From NCBI GenBank assembly GCA_040226215.1, contig JAVKFF010000103.1, positions 1-6,004 of the forward strand: 6,004 bases of DNA, written 5' to 3'. Below the pieces are notes generated by a model. That model was not told the DNA's origin, did no database searches, and was given only the letters and a program-made list of their open reading frames with translations. Below are positions 1 to 5,303 of the stretch, one piece after another. The stretch's first letter is position 1; each line of letters opens with the position of its first letter. The DNA comes from JAVKFF01 sp040226215. Lineage in GTDB: Bacteria > Pseudomonadota > Alphaproteobacteria > DSM-16000 > Inquilinaceae. The translations under genes and the position numbers were made by a program.

Positions 1-48
1 AGTACCGCTTCGCAGACCCGGGACCTCCTACCCGTCTTCTCCAGCCCC

Positions 49-77
49 TTGACGCCATGCAGATCATGTAACATTTT
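49..77 (+). promoter_or_regulatory. Candidate promoter of the Rrf2-flavoprotein operon
   Basis: A TTGACG box at 49-54 resembles a sigma-70 -35 element. Seventeen bases later lies CATTTT (72-77), a weak -10 match (3 of 6) inside the only AT-rich stretch here. A start site about seven bases past this -10 would fall at 84-85, on the regulator's ATG, so the transcript could be leaderless. The regulator's lack of a Shine-Dalgarno agrees with that. The boxes are read by eye and the -10 is weak. Confidence 0.4.
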
Positions 78-87
78 AAATTACATG
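65..87. promoter_or_regulatory. Inverted-repeat operator, probable Rrf2 autoregulatory site
   Basis: A perfect 7-bp inverted repeat, CATGTAA (65-71) and TTACATG (81-87), is separated by 9 bases. The 23-bp element holds only four G or C bases in otherwise GC-rich DNA. It overlaps the candidate -10 box, and its right arm contains the regulator's ATG. Rrf2 proteins bind dyads of about this size as dimers, so binding here would block RNA polymerase. Negative autoregulation is inferred. I do not recognise the exact motif. Confidence 0.6.
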
Positions 88-543
88 AAACGCGACAGCC
101 GCCTCTCCGCCACCCTGCATGCCCTGCTCCACATGGCCGAGCGGGACCGCCCGGTCACCTCGGCCGAGCTGGCGGTCTGCATGCGCACCAACCCCGTCGT
201 CGTCCGCCGCACCATGGCCGGTCTGCGCGAGGCCGGCTTCGTGCGCTCCGAAAAGGGCCATGGCGGCGGCTGGGTGATCGCCCGGGACCTCAGCACCTTC
301 ACCTTGCGCGACGTCTACGACGCGCTCGGCCAGCCGACGGTGCTGGCCATGCGGCTGGAGGTCGAGAACCCTTCCTGCCTGGTCGAGCGCGTGGTCAACG
401 CCGCCCTCGACGACGCCTTCCGCGAGGCCGAGGCGCTGCTCATCGACCGCCTCGGCGGCGTGACGCTGGCCCGGCTCGCCACCGACTTCCGTCAACGCCT
501 TCCCCTGGCGCAGCACAAGGATCCGACCGCCAATGCCTCCTGA
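85..543 (+). CDS. Rrf2-family transcriptional regulator, two-cysteine type
   Basis: A 152-residue DNA-binding repressor of usual Rrf2 length. The winged helix-turn-helix covers about residues 22-65: NPVVVRR (36-42) is the recognition-helix signature of the YwnA-like subgroup and GHGGGW (58-63) is the Rrf2 wing. A long dimerisation helix follows (about 96-120). It has only two cysteines, Cys32 at the recognition helix and Cys98 at the start of the dimer helix. The three clustered cysteines that ligate Fe-S in IscR and NsrR are absent, so thiol sensing is more likely. The spacing recalls Staphylococcus aureus HypR, which I remember as switching through a Cys33-Cys99' disulfide. ATG at 85 was chosen because family similarity begins there. 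An in-frame TTG at 49 would add 12 atypical residues and translate through the operator. The gene overlaps the next by 11 bases, so it probably controls its own operon. Confidence 0.9.
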   Translation: MKRDSRLSATLHALLHMAERDRPVTSAELAVCMRTNPVVVRRTMAGLREAGFVRSEKGHGGGWVIARDLSTFTLRDVYDALGQPTVLAMRLEVENPSCLVERVVNAALDDAFREAEALLIDRLGGVTLARLATDFRQRLPLAQHKDPTANAS

Positions 544-1444
544 CACCTCCCTTCACCACGACGCTGTCGTCATCGGCGGCAGCTATGCCGGACTGTCCGC
601 CGCCCTGCAGCTGGCCCGCGCCCGTCGACGGGTGGCGGTCGTCGACGCCGGCCGCCGGCGCAATCGCGCGGCCGCGCACGCCCACGGTTTCCTTGGCCAG
701 GACGGCCGGGAGCCCGGCGCCATCGTCGCCGAGGCGCGCGACCAGCTCCTCGCCTATCCCACGGTGGCGTGGATCGAGGGCGAGGCGGCGGCGGCCCGAA
801 AGGCCGGGACGGGCTTCGAGATCGAGACCGGCGACGGGCGCCGCCTGCGCAGCCGCCGCCTGGTGCTGGCGACCGGCGTGGTCGACGAGCTGCCCGACAT
901 CCCGGGCCTGGCGGAGCGCTGGGGCCGCAGCGTGGCGCATTGTCCCTACTGCCACGGCTACGAGATGGGCGACGGACCGATCGGCGTCCTCGCTTCCTCG
1001 GAACTCTCGATGCATCACGCCCTGATGCTGCCCGACTGGGGCGAGACGGTCCTGTTCACCAATGACGTCTTCACACCGGATGGCGAACAATCCGCGGCGC
1101 TGGCGCGGCGCGGGGTGCGCGTCGAAAGCCAGCGTGTCATGCGGATCAGCGGGGAGCGGGCGGACATGGAACTGGCCGACGGTCGCACCGTGCGCCTGAC
1201 CGGGCTGATGACCCTGACCCGCACGCGCATGGCCACCCCCCTGGCCGGACAGCTCGGCTGCGCCCTCGCCGACGGCCCGACGGGTGCCTTCGTCGAGACC
1301 GGGATGACGAAGGAGACCAGCGTTCCCGGCGTGTTCGCCTGCGGCGACCTGGCGCGGGCCGCCGGCAGCGTCGCCCTGGCGGTCGGCGACGGCGCGATGG
1401 CCGGCGCCGGGGCGCATCAGTCGATGATCTTTCGCCCCGACTGA
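533..1444 (+). CDS. Thioredoxin-reductase-like FAD-dependent oxidoreductase with CPYC centre
   Basis: A 303-residue cytoplasmic flavoprotein of thioredoxin-reductase size. The FAD Rossmann motif is IGGSYAG (14-20), ATGVVDELP (113-121) is the second FAD contact, and GVFACGD (266-272) is the C-terminal FAD motif. The redox-active disulfide is Cys137-Pro-Tyr-Cys140, followed by HGYE, as in the GliT/HlmI/DepH-like branch rather than the CATC of bacterial TrxB. The NADPH domain is atypical. Where TrxB has GxGxxA, this protein has ASSELS (154-159), and the arginine-rich motif that grips the NADPH 2'-phosphate is replaced by NDVFTPDG (177-184). It may use another electron donor or act as a dithiol oxidase. 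The gene starts inside the end of the Rrf2 gene, implying translational coupling and shared redox control. The family is certain; substrate and electron donor are not known. Confidence 0.88.
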   Translation: MPPDTSLHHDAVVIGGSYAGLSAALQLARARRRVAVVDAGRRRNRAAAHAHGFLGQDGREPGAIVAEARDQLLAYPTVAWIEGEAAAARKAGTGFEIETGDGRRLRSRRLVLATGVVDELPDIPGLAERWGRSVAHCPYCHGYEMGDGPIGVLASSELSMHHALMLPDWGETVLFTNDVFTPDGEQSAALARRGVRVESQRVMRISGERADMELADGRTVRLTGLMTLTRTRMATPLAGQLGCALADGPTGAFVETGMTKETSVPGVFACGDLARAAGSVALAVGDGAMAGAGAHQSMIFRPD

Positions 1445-1460
1445 TCGTCGCATGCCGCCA

Positions 1461-1496
1461 TCGCGGACCCTGCGCGGAGGCGCGCGGGGGCCGCGA
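1461..1496 (+). terminator. Strong hairpin after the flavoprotein gene, probable terminator
   Basis: Beginning 17 bases after the stop codon, 1461-1476 pairs with 1481-1496. There are six pairs, one A-G mismatch, three pairs, one U-G wobble and five GC pairs, closed by a GAGG tetraloop. No T-tract follows, so it is not a textbook intrinsic terminator. In GC-rich genomes such hairpins often mark transcript ends with Rho or protect the 3' end. A weaker alternative pairs GCCATCGC (1457-1464) with GCGATGGC (1511-1518). Confidence 0.5.
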
Positions 1497-1580
1497 CCGG
1501 ACGTCGCCTTGCGATGGCATATGATCGTTGGAGTACCCGCACATGGGGGTTGACCGGGCCATGAATTGAGAGGAAAGAGG

Positions 1581-1592
1581 GCATGTTCATGC
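1581..1592. repeat. Short palindrome upstream of the efflux gene
   Basis: GCATG-TT-CATGC is a perfect 5-bp inverted repeat with a 2-base centre, in a locally less GC-rich part of the intergenic region. It overlaps the start of the possible leader peptide. It could be an operator or part of an RNA fold: GGGCA (1579-1583) can also pair with TGCCC (1602-1606). A dyad this short is weak evidence. Confidence 0.25.
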
Positions 1593-1624
1593 AAGATTGT
1601 TTGCCCTTCCCCCCGGGCTTCTGA
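1583..1624 (+). CDS. Possible 13-residue leader peptide upstream of the efflux gene
   Basis: A short reading frame encodes MFMQDCLPFPPGF, then TGA. GAGAGGA at 1568-1574 is a good Shine-Dalgarno eight bases before the ATG, better than anything before the transporter itself. The peptide carries Pro-Pro-Gly at residues 10-12, a sequence known to slow ribosomes and call for EF-P. Its last codons lie in the left arm of a hairpin (1614-1620 with 1642-1648) between this frame and the transporter start, 37 bases downstream of its stop. A translation-sensing leader is inferred. Frames this short also arise by chance. Confidence 0.3.
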   Translation: MFMQDCLPFPPGF

Positions 1625-1648
1625 TGCACCCTTGTTTCGACAAGCCCG
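1614..1648 (+). promoter_or_regulatory. Two mutually exclusive hairpins in the efflux-gene leader
   Basis: CGGGCTT (1614-1620) can pair with AAGCCCG (1642-1648), a 7-bp stem with a 21-base loop. Alternatively CTTGT (1631-1635) pairs with ACAAG (1640-1644) around TTCG, a stable tetraloop type. The two share 1642-1644 and cannot coexist. The long stem's left arm overlaps the end of the possible leader peptide, so a ribosome there would favour the small hairpin. The structures end 13 bases before the transporter ATG and could affect initiation. The pairing is seen; the switching is inferred. Confidence 0.3.
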
Positions 1649-1661
1649 CGGTTGAAATTTC

Positions 1662-2885
1662 ATGCCCGACGCCGACACGCGCGGTACGCCCCTGCTGATG
1701 CTGGTGGGGGTGACGGCCCTCGGGCCGCTCGCGCTCAACATCTTCCTGCCGTCGATGCCCCGCATGGAAGCGGTGTTCGACACCAGCTATGGCGTCATCC
1801 ACCTCACGCTCAGCCTCTATCTCGCCGCGCTGGCCTGCTCGCAGCTGGTCTATGGTCCGCTGTCGGACCGATTCGGCCGGCGACCGGTCCTGCTGTCCGG
1901 CCTGGCGCTGTATATCGCCGGCGCGCTGATCTGCCTCGCCGCCGGTTCAGTGACGATGCTGATCGTCGGTCGCGTCGTCCAGGCGGTGGGCGGTTGCGCC
2001 GGTCTGGTGATCGGCCGCGCCATGGTGCGCGACCAGTTCGGCCGCGACGAAGCGGCCTCGAAGATCGCCACGATCACCATGGTCATGGTGCTGGCGCCCA
2101 TGGTCGCCCCGCTGATCGGCGGCCAGCTCGACATCATGGCGGGCTGGCGGTCCGTGTTCGGCTTCGTGCTGGCGGTGGGCGTGCTGGTCGCCGGGCTCGC
2201 CTTCGTGTTCGTGCGCGAGACCATCCGGGTGCGCCAGCCCTTCGTCTCGCCGACCGGCCTGGTTCCGGTCTATGCCCGCCTGCTGGGCAACCGCGCCTAT
2301 CGCGGTTACGCCTTCCAGACCATGTTCACCGCGGCGACCTTCTACACCTTCGTCGGCGGCGCCCCCTACCTGCTGCAAACGGTGATGGGGCTGAACCCGA
2401 TGGGCTATGCGTTCTGGTTCATCGGCGCGGCGGCCTGCTACATGGCCGGCAATTTCACCTCTGCCCGGCTGGCGCGCGCCTGGGGGGTGGACCGGCTGAT
2501 CGCGCTCGGCACGGCGATCCTCGTCCTCGGCGCCCTCGCCCATGTCGCCTTCGCGCTGGCCGGGGTGCTGACGCCGCTGGCCTTCATGGTGCCGATGTAC
2601 GTCATGACCTATGCAAACGGGCTGTGCATCCCGACGGGCACTGCCGCCTCGATCAGCGTCGACCCCACGCGGGCCGGCGCGGCCAGCGGACTTTCCGGCT
2701 TCCTGCAGATGGGCTTCGGCGCGCTCGCCTCCTTCGTCGTCGGCCACCTCCTGCAGGACGACCAATGGCCCTTCGTCGTCATGCTGGTGATCTGCTCCCT
2801 CCTCGCGACCGCCGCGCACTGGTACGGCCAGCGCGGCGCCAAAGTTGCCGAACGTATTGACGAGGCACCGACGATCGCGGAATAA
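1662..2885 (+). CDS. MFS drug-resistance transporter, Bcr/CflA family
   Basis: A 407-residue inner-membrane proton-driven efflux pump of the DHA1 family, normal length, with about twelve hydrophobic segments. The opening TALGPLALNIFLPSMP (18-33) is typical of Bcr/CflA TM1. Motif A between TM2 and TM3 is GPLSDRFGRRP (65-75) with the conserved Asp69 and arginines. The TM5 antiporter motif C is LAPMVAPLIGG (144-154). A central loop (about 187-209) separates the two six-helix halves. Family members export bicyclomycin, chloramphenicol, sulfonamides or small metabolites such as cysteine; the substrate cannot be told here. The start at ATG 1662 leaves a normal short N-tail before TM1 but has no clear Shine-Dalgarno, unusual beside the next gene and perhaps linked to the leader structures. 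It lies 217 bases after the redox cassette and 58 bases before the next gene. Confidence 0.93.
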   Translation: MPDADTRGTPLLMLVGVTALGPLALNIFLPSMPRMEAVFDTSYGVIHLTLSLYLAALACSQLVYGPLSDRFGRRPVLLSGLALYIAGALICLAAGSVTMLIVGRVVQAVGGCAGLVIGRAMVRDQFGRDEAASKIATITMVMVLAPMVAPLIGGQLDIMAGWRSVFGFVLAVGVLVAGLAFVFVRETIRVRQPFVSPTGLVPVYARLLGNRAYRGYAFQTMFTAATFYTFVGGAPYLLQTVMGLNPMGYAFWFIGAAACYMAGNFTSARLARAWGVDRLIALGTAILVLGALAHVAFALAGVLTPLAFMVPMYVMTYANGLCIPTGTAASISVDPTRAGAASGLSGFLQMGFGALASFVVGHLLQDDQWPFVVMLVICSLLATAAHWYGQRGAKVAERIDEAPTIAE

Positions 2886-2889
2886 GCAG

Positions 2890-2899
2890 CCCGCGCGGG
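2890..2899. repeat. 10-bp GC palindrome after the efflux gene
   Basis: CCCGCGCGGG, a perfect self-complementary 10-mer, begins five bases after the transporter stop codon. As RNA it lacks loop bases, so a terminator role is doubtful. It may be chance in GC-rich DNA. Confidence 0.2.
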
Positions 2900-2904
2900 T
2901 CCGG

Positions 2905-2931
2905 TCACACCCGCCAGCGCAACCGGTGTGA
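2905..2931 (+). promoter_or_regulatory. Inverted repeat just before the DUF6524-like gene
   Basis: TCACACC (2905-2911) and GGTGTGA (2925-2931) form a perfect 7-bp stem with a 13-base loop. The right arm ends on the first A of the AGGAG ribosome-binding site (2931-2935). It could end efflux-gene transcription, bind a regulator, or, as RNA, limit access to that site. No T-tract follows. Its role is undecided. Confidence 0.35.
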
Positions 2932-2943
2932 GGAGACGGCCAG

Positions 2944-3366
2944 ATGGCGCGGCGCAGCAGTTTCGGTTTCCTGGACTTCTTCGCGCGGCTGGTGGGCGCC
3001 TTCGTGCTTGTCATCGCCACCTTCAATCCGACCGAATACTCGTTCTATCACTGGGTGGCCGGCGGCACGGACGCGAACCTCCCCCTGAAGATCGTCGCCG
3101 GTCTGGTGCTGCTGATCGGCTACATCATCTATCTGCGCGCGACCTGGCGCTCGATCGGGATCATCGGTGTCGTGCTCGTGGTCGCCCTGCTCGCCGCCTT
3201 CACCTGGCTGCTTGTGGATGCCGGCTGGATCTCGCTCTCCAACCCCGGAACCGTTGCCTGGCTGGTGATCATCGTGCTGGCTGTCGTCATGGCGGTCGGC
3301 ATGTCCTGGTCCCATGTCCGGCGCCGGCTGAGCGGCCAGTACGACGTTGACGAGGCGGATCTTTGA
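2944..3366 (+). CDS. Small four-TM membrane protein, DUF6524-like
   Basis: A 140-residue inner-membrane protein of unknown function that resembles the DUF6524 family of proteobacteria. Four hydrophobic segments are visible at about 9-27, 47-64, 71-91 and 103-120. Arginines at 65 and 69 between TM2 and TM3, and at 126-128 after TM4, with MARR at the N-terminus, predict both ends in the cytoplasm by the positive-inside rule. The best-marked motif is ATFNPTEYSFYHW (25-37) at the end of TM1, facing the periplasm and rich in aromatic residues. The C-tail is acidic. An AGGAG eight bases upstream fixes the start. Its stop lies 11 bases before the ATG of the next gene, whose Shine-Dalgarno overlaps it, so the two are probably co-transcribed. 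There are no catalytic motifs and I do not propose a function. The family name is from memory of the N-terminal pattern. Confidence 0.8.
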   Translation: MARRSSFGFLDFFARLVGAFVLVIATFNPTEYSFYHWVAGGTDANLPLKIVAGLVLLIGYIIYLRATWRSIGIIGVVLVVALLAAFTWLLVDAGWISLSNPGTVAWLVIIVLAVVMAVGMSWSHVRRRLSGQYDVDEADL

Positions 3367-3377
3367 GGCGCGGCGCG

Positions 3378-3821
3378 ATGCCATGCCGGGCGCTTATGGC
3401 GGCTCTGGCCGCCTGCTGCGCGGTAGCCGCCTCACCTGCGGCGGCGGAGACGCTGACCGTCTGGAGCGCGGCGGAAGGGGACAGCTTTCTCGACGCCGGC
3501 CGGACGGACGGCATCGGCGACCTGATCCTCTGGCATTCCGACCTCGAGGCCGAGGATGGCACGGCTATCGGCCGCAACGCCGGCACCTGCACCCGCCTCG
3601 ACGCCGATGGCAGCCATTTCTGCAGCATCGTGCTCTACCATGACGGCGCCGGCGCGCTCAGCGTCCAGGGCGTGCAGCTACCGGAACCCGCACCCTCACG
3701 CTATGTCATCACCGGCGGCACGGGCAGCTATGCCGGGGCCGTCGGCGTGCTGGAGGCGACACCGGTGGAGCATCGGGCGCGGTTCCGCTACGACATCATG
3801 ATCGAGACTCCCGTCCGCTGA
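3378..3821 (+). CDS. Exported allene-oxide-cyclase-barrel-like protein
   Basis: A 147-residue exported protein with the pattern of the allene oxide cyclase/dirigent-type beta-barrel: alternating beta strands, DGIGDLILWHSDL (44-56), DGTAIGRNAGTC (60-71), a second cysteine in HFC (80-82), and the hallmark ITGGTGSYAGAVG (111-123). Cys71 and Cys82 could form a disulfide in the periplasm. A signal peptide covers about 1-23 with SPAAA before ETLTV as a signal-peptidase-I site. Alternatively LAAC (10-13) is a lipobox. From an in-frame TTG at 3363, overlapping the previous stop codon, the N-terminus would be MRRGAMPCR and the lipid cysteine would be residue 18, a more normal lipoprotein length. I prefer ATG 3378, with GAGG at 3365-3368 nine bases upstream. 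Plant members cyclise an epoxide in jasmonate synthesis. Bacterial members mostly have no known function, and that activity is not implied here. Confidence 0.75.
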   Translation: MPCRALMAALAACCAVAASPAAAETLTVWSAAEGDSFLDAGRTDGIGDLILWHSDLEAEDGTAIGRNAGTCTRLDADGSHFCSIVLYHDGAGALSVQGVQLPEPAPSRYVITGGTGSYAGAVGVLEATPVEHRARFRYDIMIETPVR

Positions 3822-3822
3822 G

Positions 3823-3839
3823 CGGTGGCGCCCTCACCG
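3823..3839 (+). terminator. Weak hairpin after the barrel-protein gene
   Basis: CGGTG (3823-3827) pairs with CACCG (3835-3839) around a 7-base loop, starting two bases after the stop codon. There is no T-tract. It is the only terminator-like structure in the 135 bases before pmbA. Those bases hold no other clear signal apart from a GTCGGCG direct repeat (3839-3845 and 3854-3860), and no convincing promoter. Confidence 0.25.
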
Positions 3840-3956
3840 TCGGCGATCGGATCGTCGGCGCCCTGGACGAACGCATCGGGGAACGCCACCTGTTGATGCG
3901 TGGCCAGCCGCGGCCGCCATTCACCGCCTGTTCCCGCAACCGAGACGTCTGACCGC

Positions 3957-5303
3957 ATGCCTGATTCCCAGAACGATCCGCTCGCCCTGCTCGACGACCT
4001 GCTGACGCGCGCCCGACGGGCCGGCGCCGATGCCGCCGATGCCGTGCTCGTCGAAGGCCGGTCGATCTCGCTCGCCCAACGCCTCGGCAAGCCCGAAGCG
4101 GTGACACGCAGCGAGGGTGGCGATCTCGGCCTGCGGGTCTTCTTCGGCCGCCAGGTCGCTGCGGTGTCTTCCTCCGACCTGCGCCTGGACAGCCTCGACG
4201 GCCTGGTCGAGCGGGCGGTGGCGATGGCCAGGGCCGTGCCGGAGGATCCGTTCGTCGGCCTGGCGGATGCGGAACTGCTGGCCCGCGACTGGCCCGACCT
4301 GGACATGGTCGACCCGGACGAGCCCAGCGCGGACCGCCTGATCGAACTGGCCAGGGTGGCGGAGGAGGCGGCGCTGGCGGTGGCGGGGGTGACCAATTCC
4401 GACGGCGCGGAAGCCTCCTGGGGCAGCCATTCGATCTACCTCGCCACCTCGAACGGCTTCGCCGGCGGCTATGCCCGCACCGGCGCCAGCCTGGCGGTCC
4501 GGCCGATCGCCGGCGAGGGCACCGGGATGGAAGGAGACTACGACTTTACCGCCGCGGTCTATTTCGGCGATCTGCGTGATCCCTCGGAGATCGGGCGCAG
4601 CGCCGGGGAGAAGGCGGTCGCCCGCCTCAACGCCCGGCCGGCCAGAACCGGCGCCTATCCGGTGGTCTTCGACCCCCGCGTGGCGCGCTCGGTGCTGGGC
4701 CACCTTACCGGCGCGATCAATGGCGCCGCCATCGCGCGCGGTACCAGCTTCCTGAAGGAGGCGATGGGCGAGGCGGTGATGCCCGCGGGCGTGCACGTGG
4801 TGGACGAGCCGCTGCTGCCACGCGGCCTGCGCTCCAAGCCCTTCGATGCGGAGGGCCTGCCGACAAGCGCCACGCGCTTCGTCGACGACGGCGTGCTCAC
4901 CAGCTGGATCCTCGACCTGCGCTCGGCCCGCCAGCTTGGGCTCGCGCCAACGGGCCACGCGGCGCGCGGGGTCGGATCGCCGCCGCATCCCTCAACCACC
5001 AATCTCTCCCTCTCGCCCGGCGACATGAGTCCCGAGGCGATGATCGGCACGATCGACCAGGGGCTCTACGTCACCTCGCTGATGGGCCAGGGCGTCAACC
5101 TGGTGACGGGCGACTATTCGCGCGGCGCCAGCGGCTTCTGGATCGAGAAGGGCGAATTCGCGCACCCGGTCAACGAGTGCACCATCGCCGGCCATCTGAA
5201 GGCGATGTTCCGGGCGCTCACCCCGGCCAACGACCTGGTGCGGCGCTATGGTACGGACGCGCCGACGCTACGCATCGACGGCATGACCGTGGCCGGCCGC
5301 TGA
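3957..5303 (+). CDS. pmbA: PmbA/TldE, subunit of the TldD/TldE metalloprotease
   Basis: A 448-residue cytoplasmic protein, close to the 450 residues of E. coli PmbA (TldE). With TldD it forms the heteromeric protease that degrades unfolded peptides, including the CcdA antitoxin, and trims modified peptides such as microcin B17. Family blocks are present in order: LGLRVFFGRQVAAVSSSDL (57-75), TNSDGAEASWGS (146-157), the FDPRVARSVLGHLTGAINGA stretch (238-257), DEPLLPRGLRSKPFDAEG (283-300), GDYSRGASGFWIEKGE (385-400) and VNECTIAGHLKAMF (405-418). The zinc-binding HExxxH motif of TldD is absent, as expected for the E subunit, which is inactive alone. ATG 3957 matches the family length. An in-frame GTG at 3900 would add 19 residues of low-complexity sequence. 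There is no strong Shine-Dalgarno. No tldD lies in the window, so its partner must be encoded elsewhere. Confidence 0.93.
   Translation: MPDSQNDPLALLDDLLTRARRAGADAADAVLVEGRSISLAQRLGKPEAVTRSEGGDLGLRVFFGRQVAAVSSSDLRLDSLDGLVERAVAMARAVPEDPFVGLADAELLARDWPDLDMVDPDEPSADRLIELARVAEEAALAVAGVTNSDGAEASWGSHSIYLATSNGFAGGYARTGASLAVRPIAGEGTGMEGDYDFTAAVYFGDLRDPSEIGRSAGEKAVARLNARPARTGAYPVVFDPRVARSVLGHLTGAINGAAIARGTSFLKEAMGEAVMPAGVHVVDEPLLPRGLRSKPFDAEGLPTSATRFVDDGVLTSWILDLRSARQLGLAPTGHAARGVGSPPHPSTTNLSLSPGDMSPEAMIGTIDQGLYVTSLMGQGVNLVTGDYSRGASGFWIEKGEFAHPVNECTIAGHLKAMFRALTPANDLVRRYGTDAPTLRIDGMTVAGR

Noticed and set aside
1..71. Possible tail of an upstream gene (frame open from base 3 to a TAA at 69-71) or a divergent minus-strand start
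   Set aside because: About 22 codons with no recognisable motif. The divergent reading encodes a basic, unrecognisable peptide. Neither can be supported without sequence to the left.
1550..1578. TTGACC box with GAAAGA 17 bases later as a promoter for the efflux gene
   Set aside because: The -10 match is too poor to list, although a promoter somewhere in 1500-1580 is likely.
440..1783. 447-codon open frame on the minus strand across the flavoprotein gene and intergenic region
   Set aside because: It is antisense to a clearly conserved flavoprotein, has low-complexity Arg/Gly/Ala/His-rich sequence with no domain, and crosses an intergenic hairpin. It is a by-product of high GC.
1652..2860. 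402-codon + strand frame overlapping the transporter in another frame
   Set aside because: The product is Arg/Pro/Gly-rich, whereas the frame from 1662 gives a complete Bcr/CflA protein.
1947..3026. 359-codon minus-strand frame opposite the efflux gene
   Set aside because: The sequence is His/Gln/Arg/Gly-rich with no hydrophobic core or motif, and it mirrors the codon bias of the transporter.
3839..3860. Direct repeat GTCGGCG-N8-GTCGGCG before pmbA
   Set aside because: Seven bases twice in GC-rich DNA is easily chance, and no promoter or partner site is seen nearby.
3900..3956. GTG start giving pmbA 19 extra residues
   Set aside because: The extension is low-complexity and unlike the family N-terminus; the ATG at 3957 gives the usual length.
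3921..4988. 355-codon minus-strand frame opposite pmbA, with other long antisense frames up to 6002
   Set aside because: All are compositional shadows of pmbA and the hydrolase, without recognisable domains.
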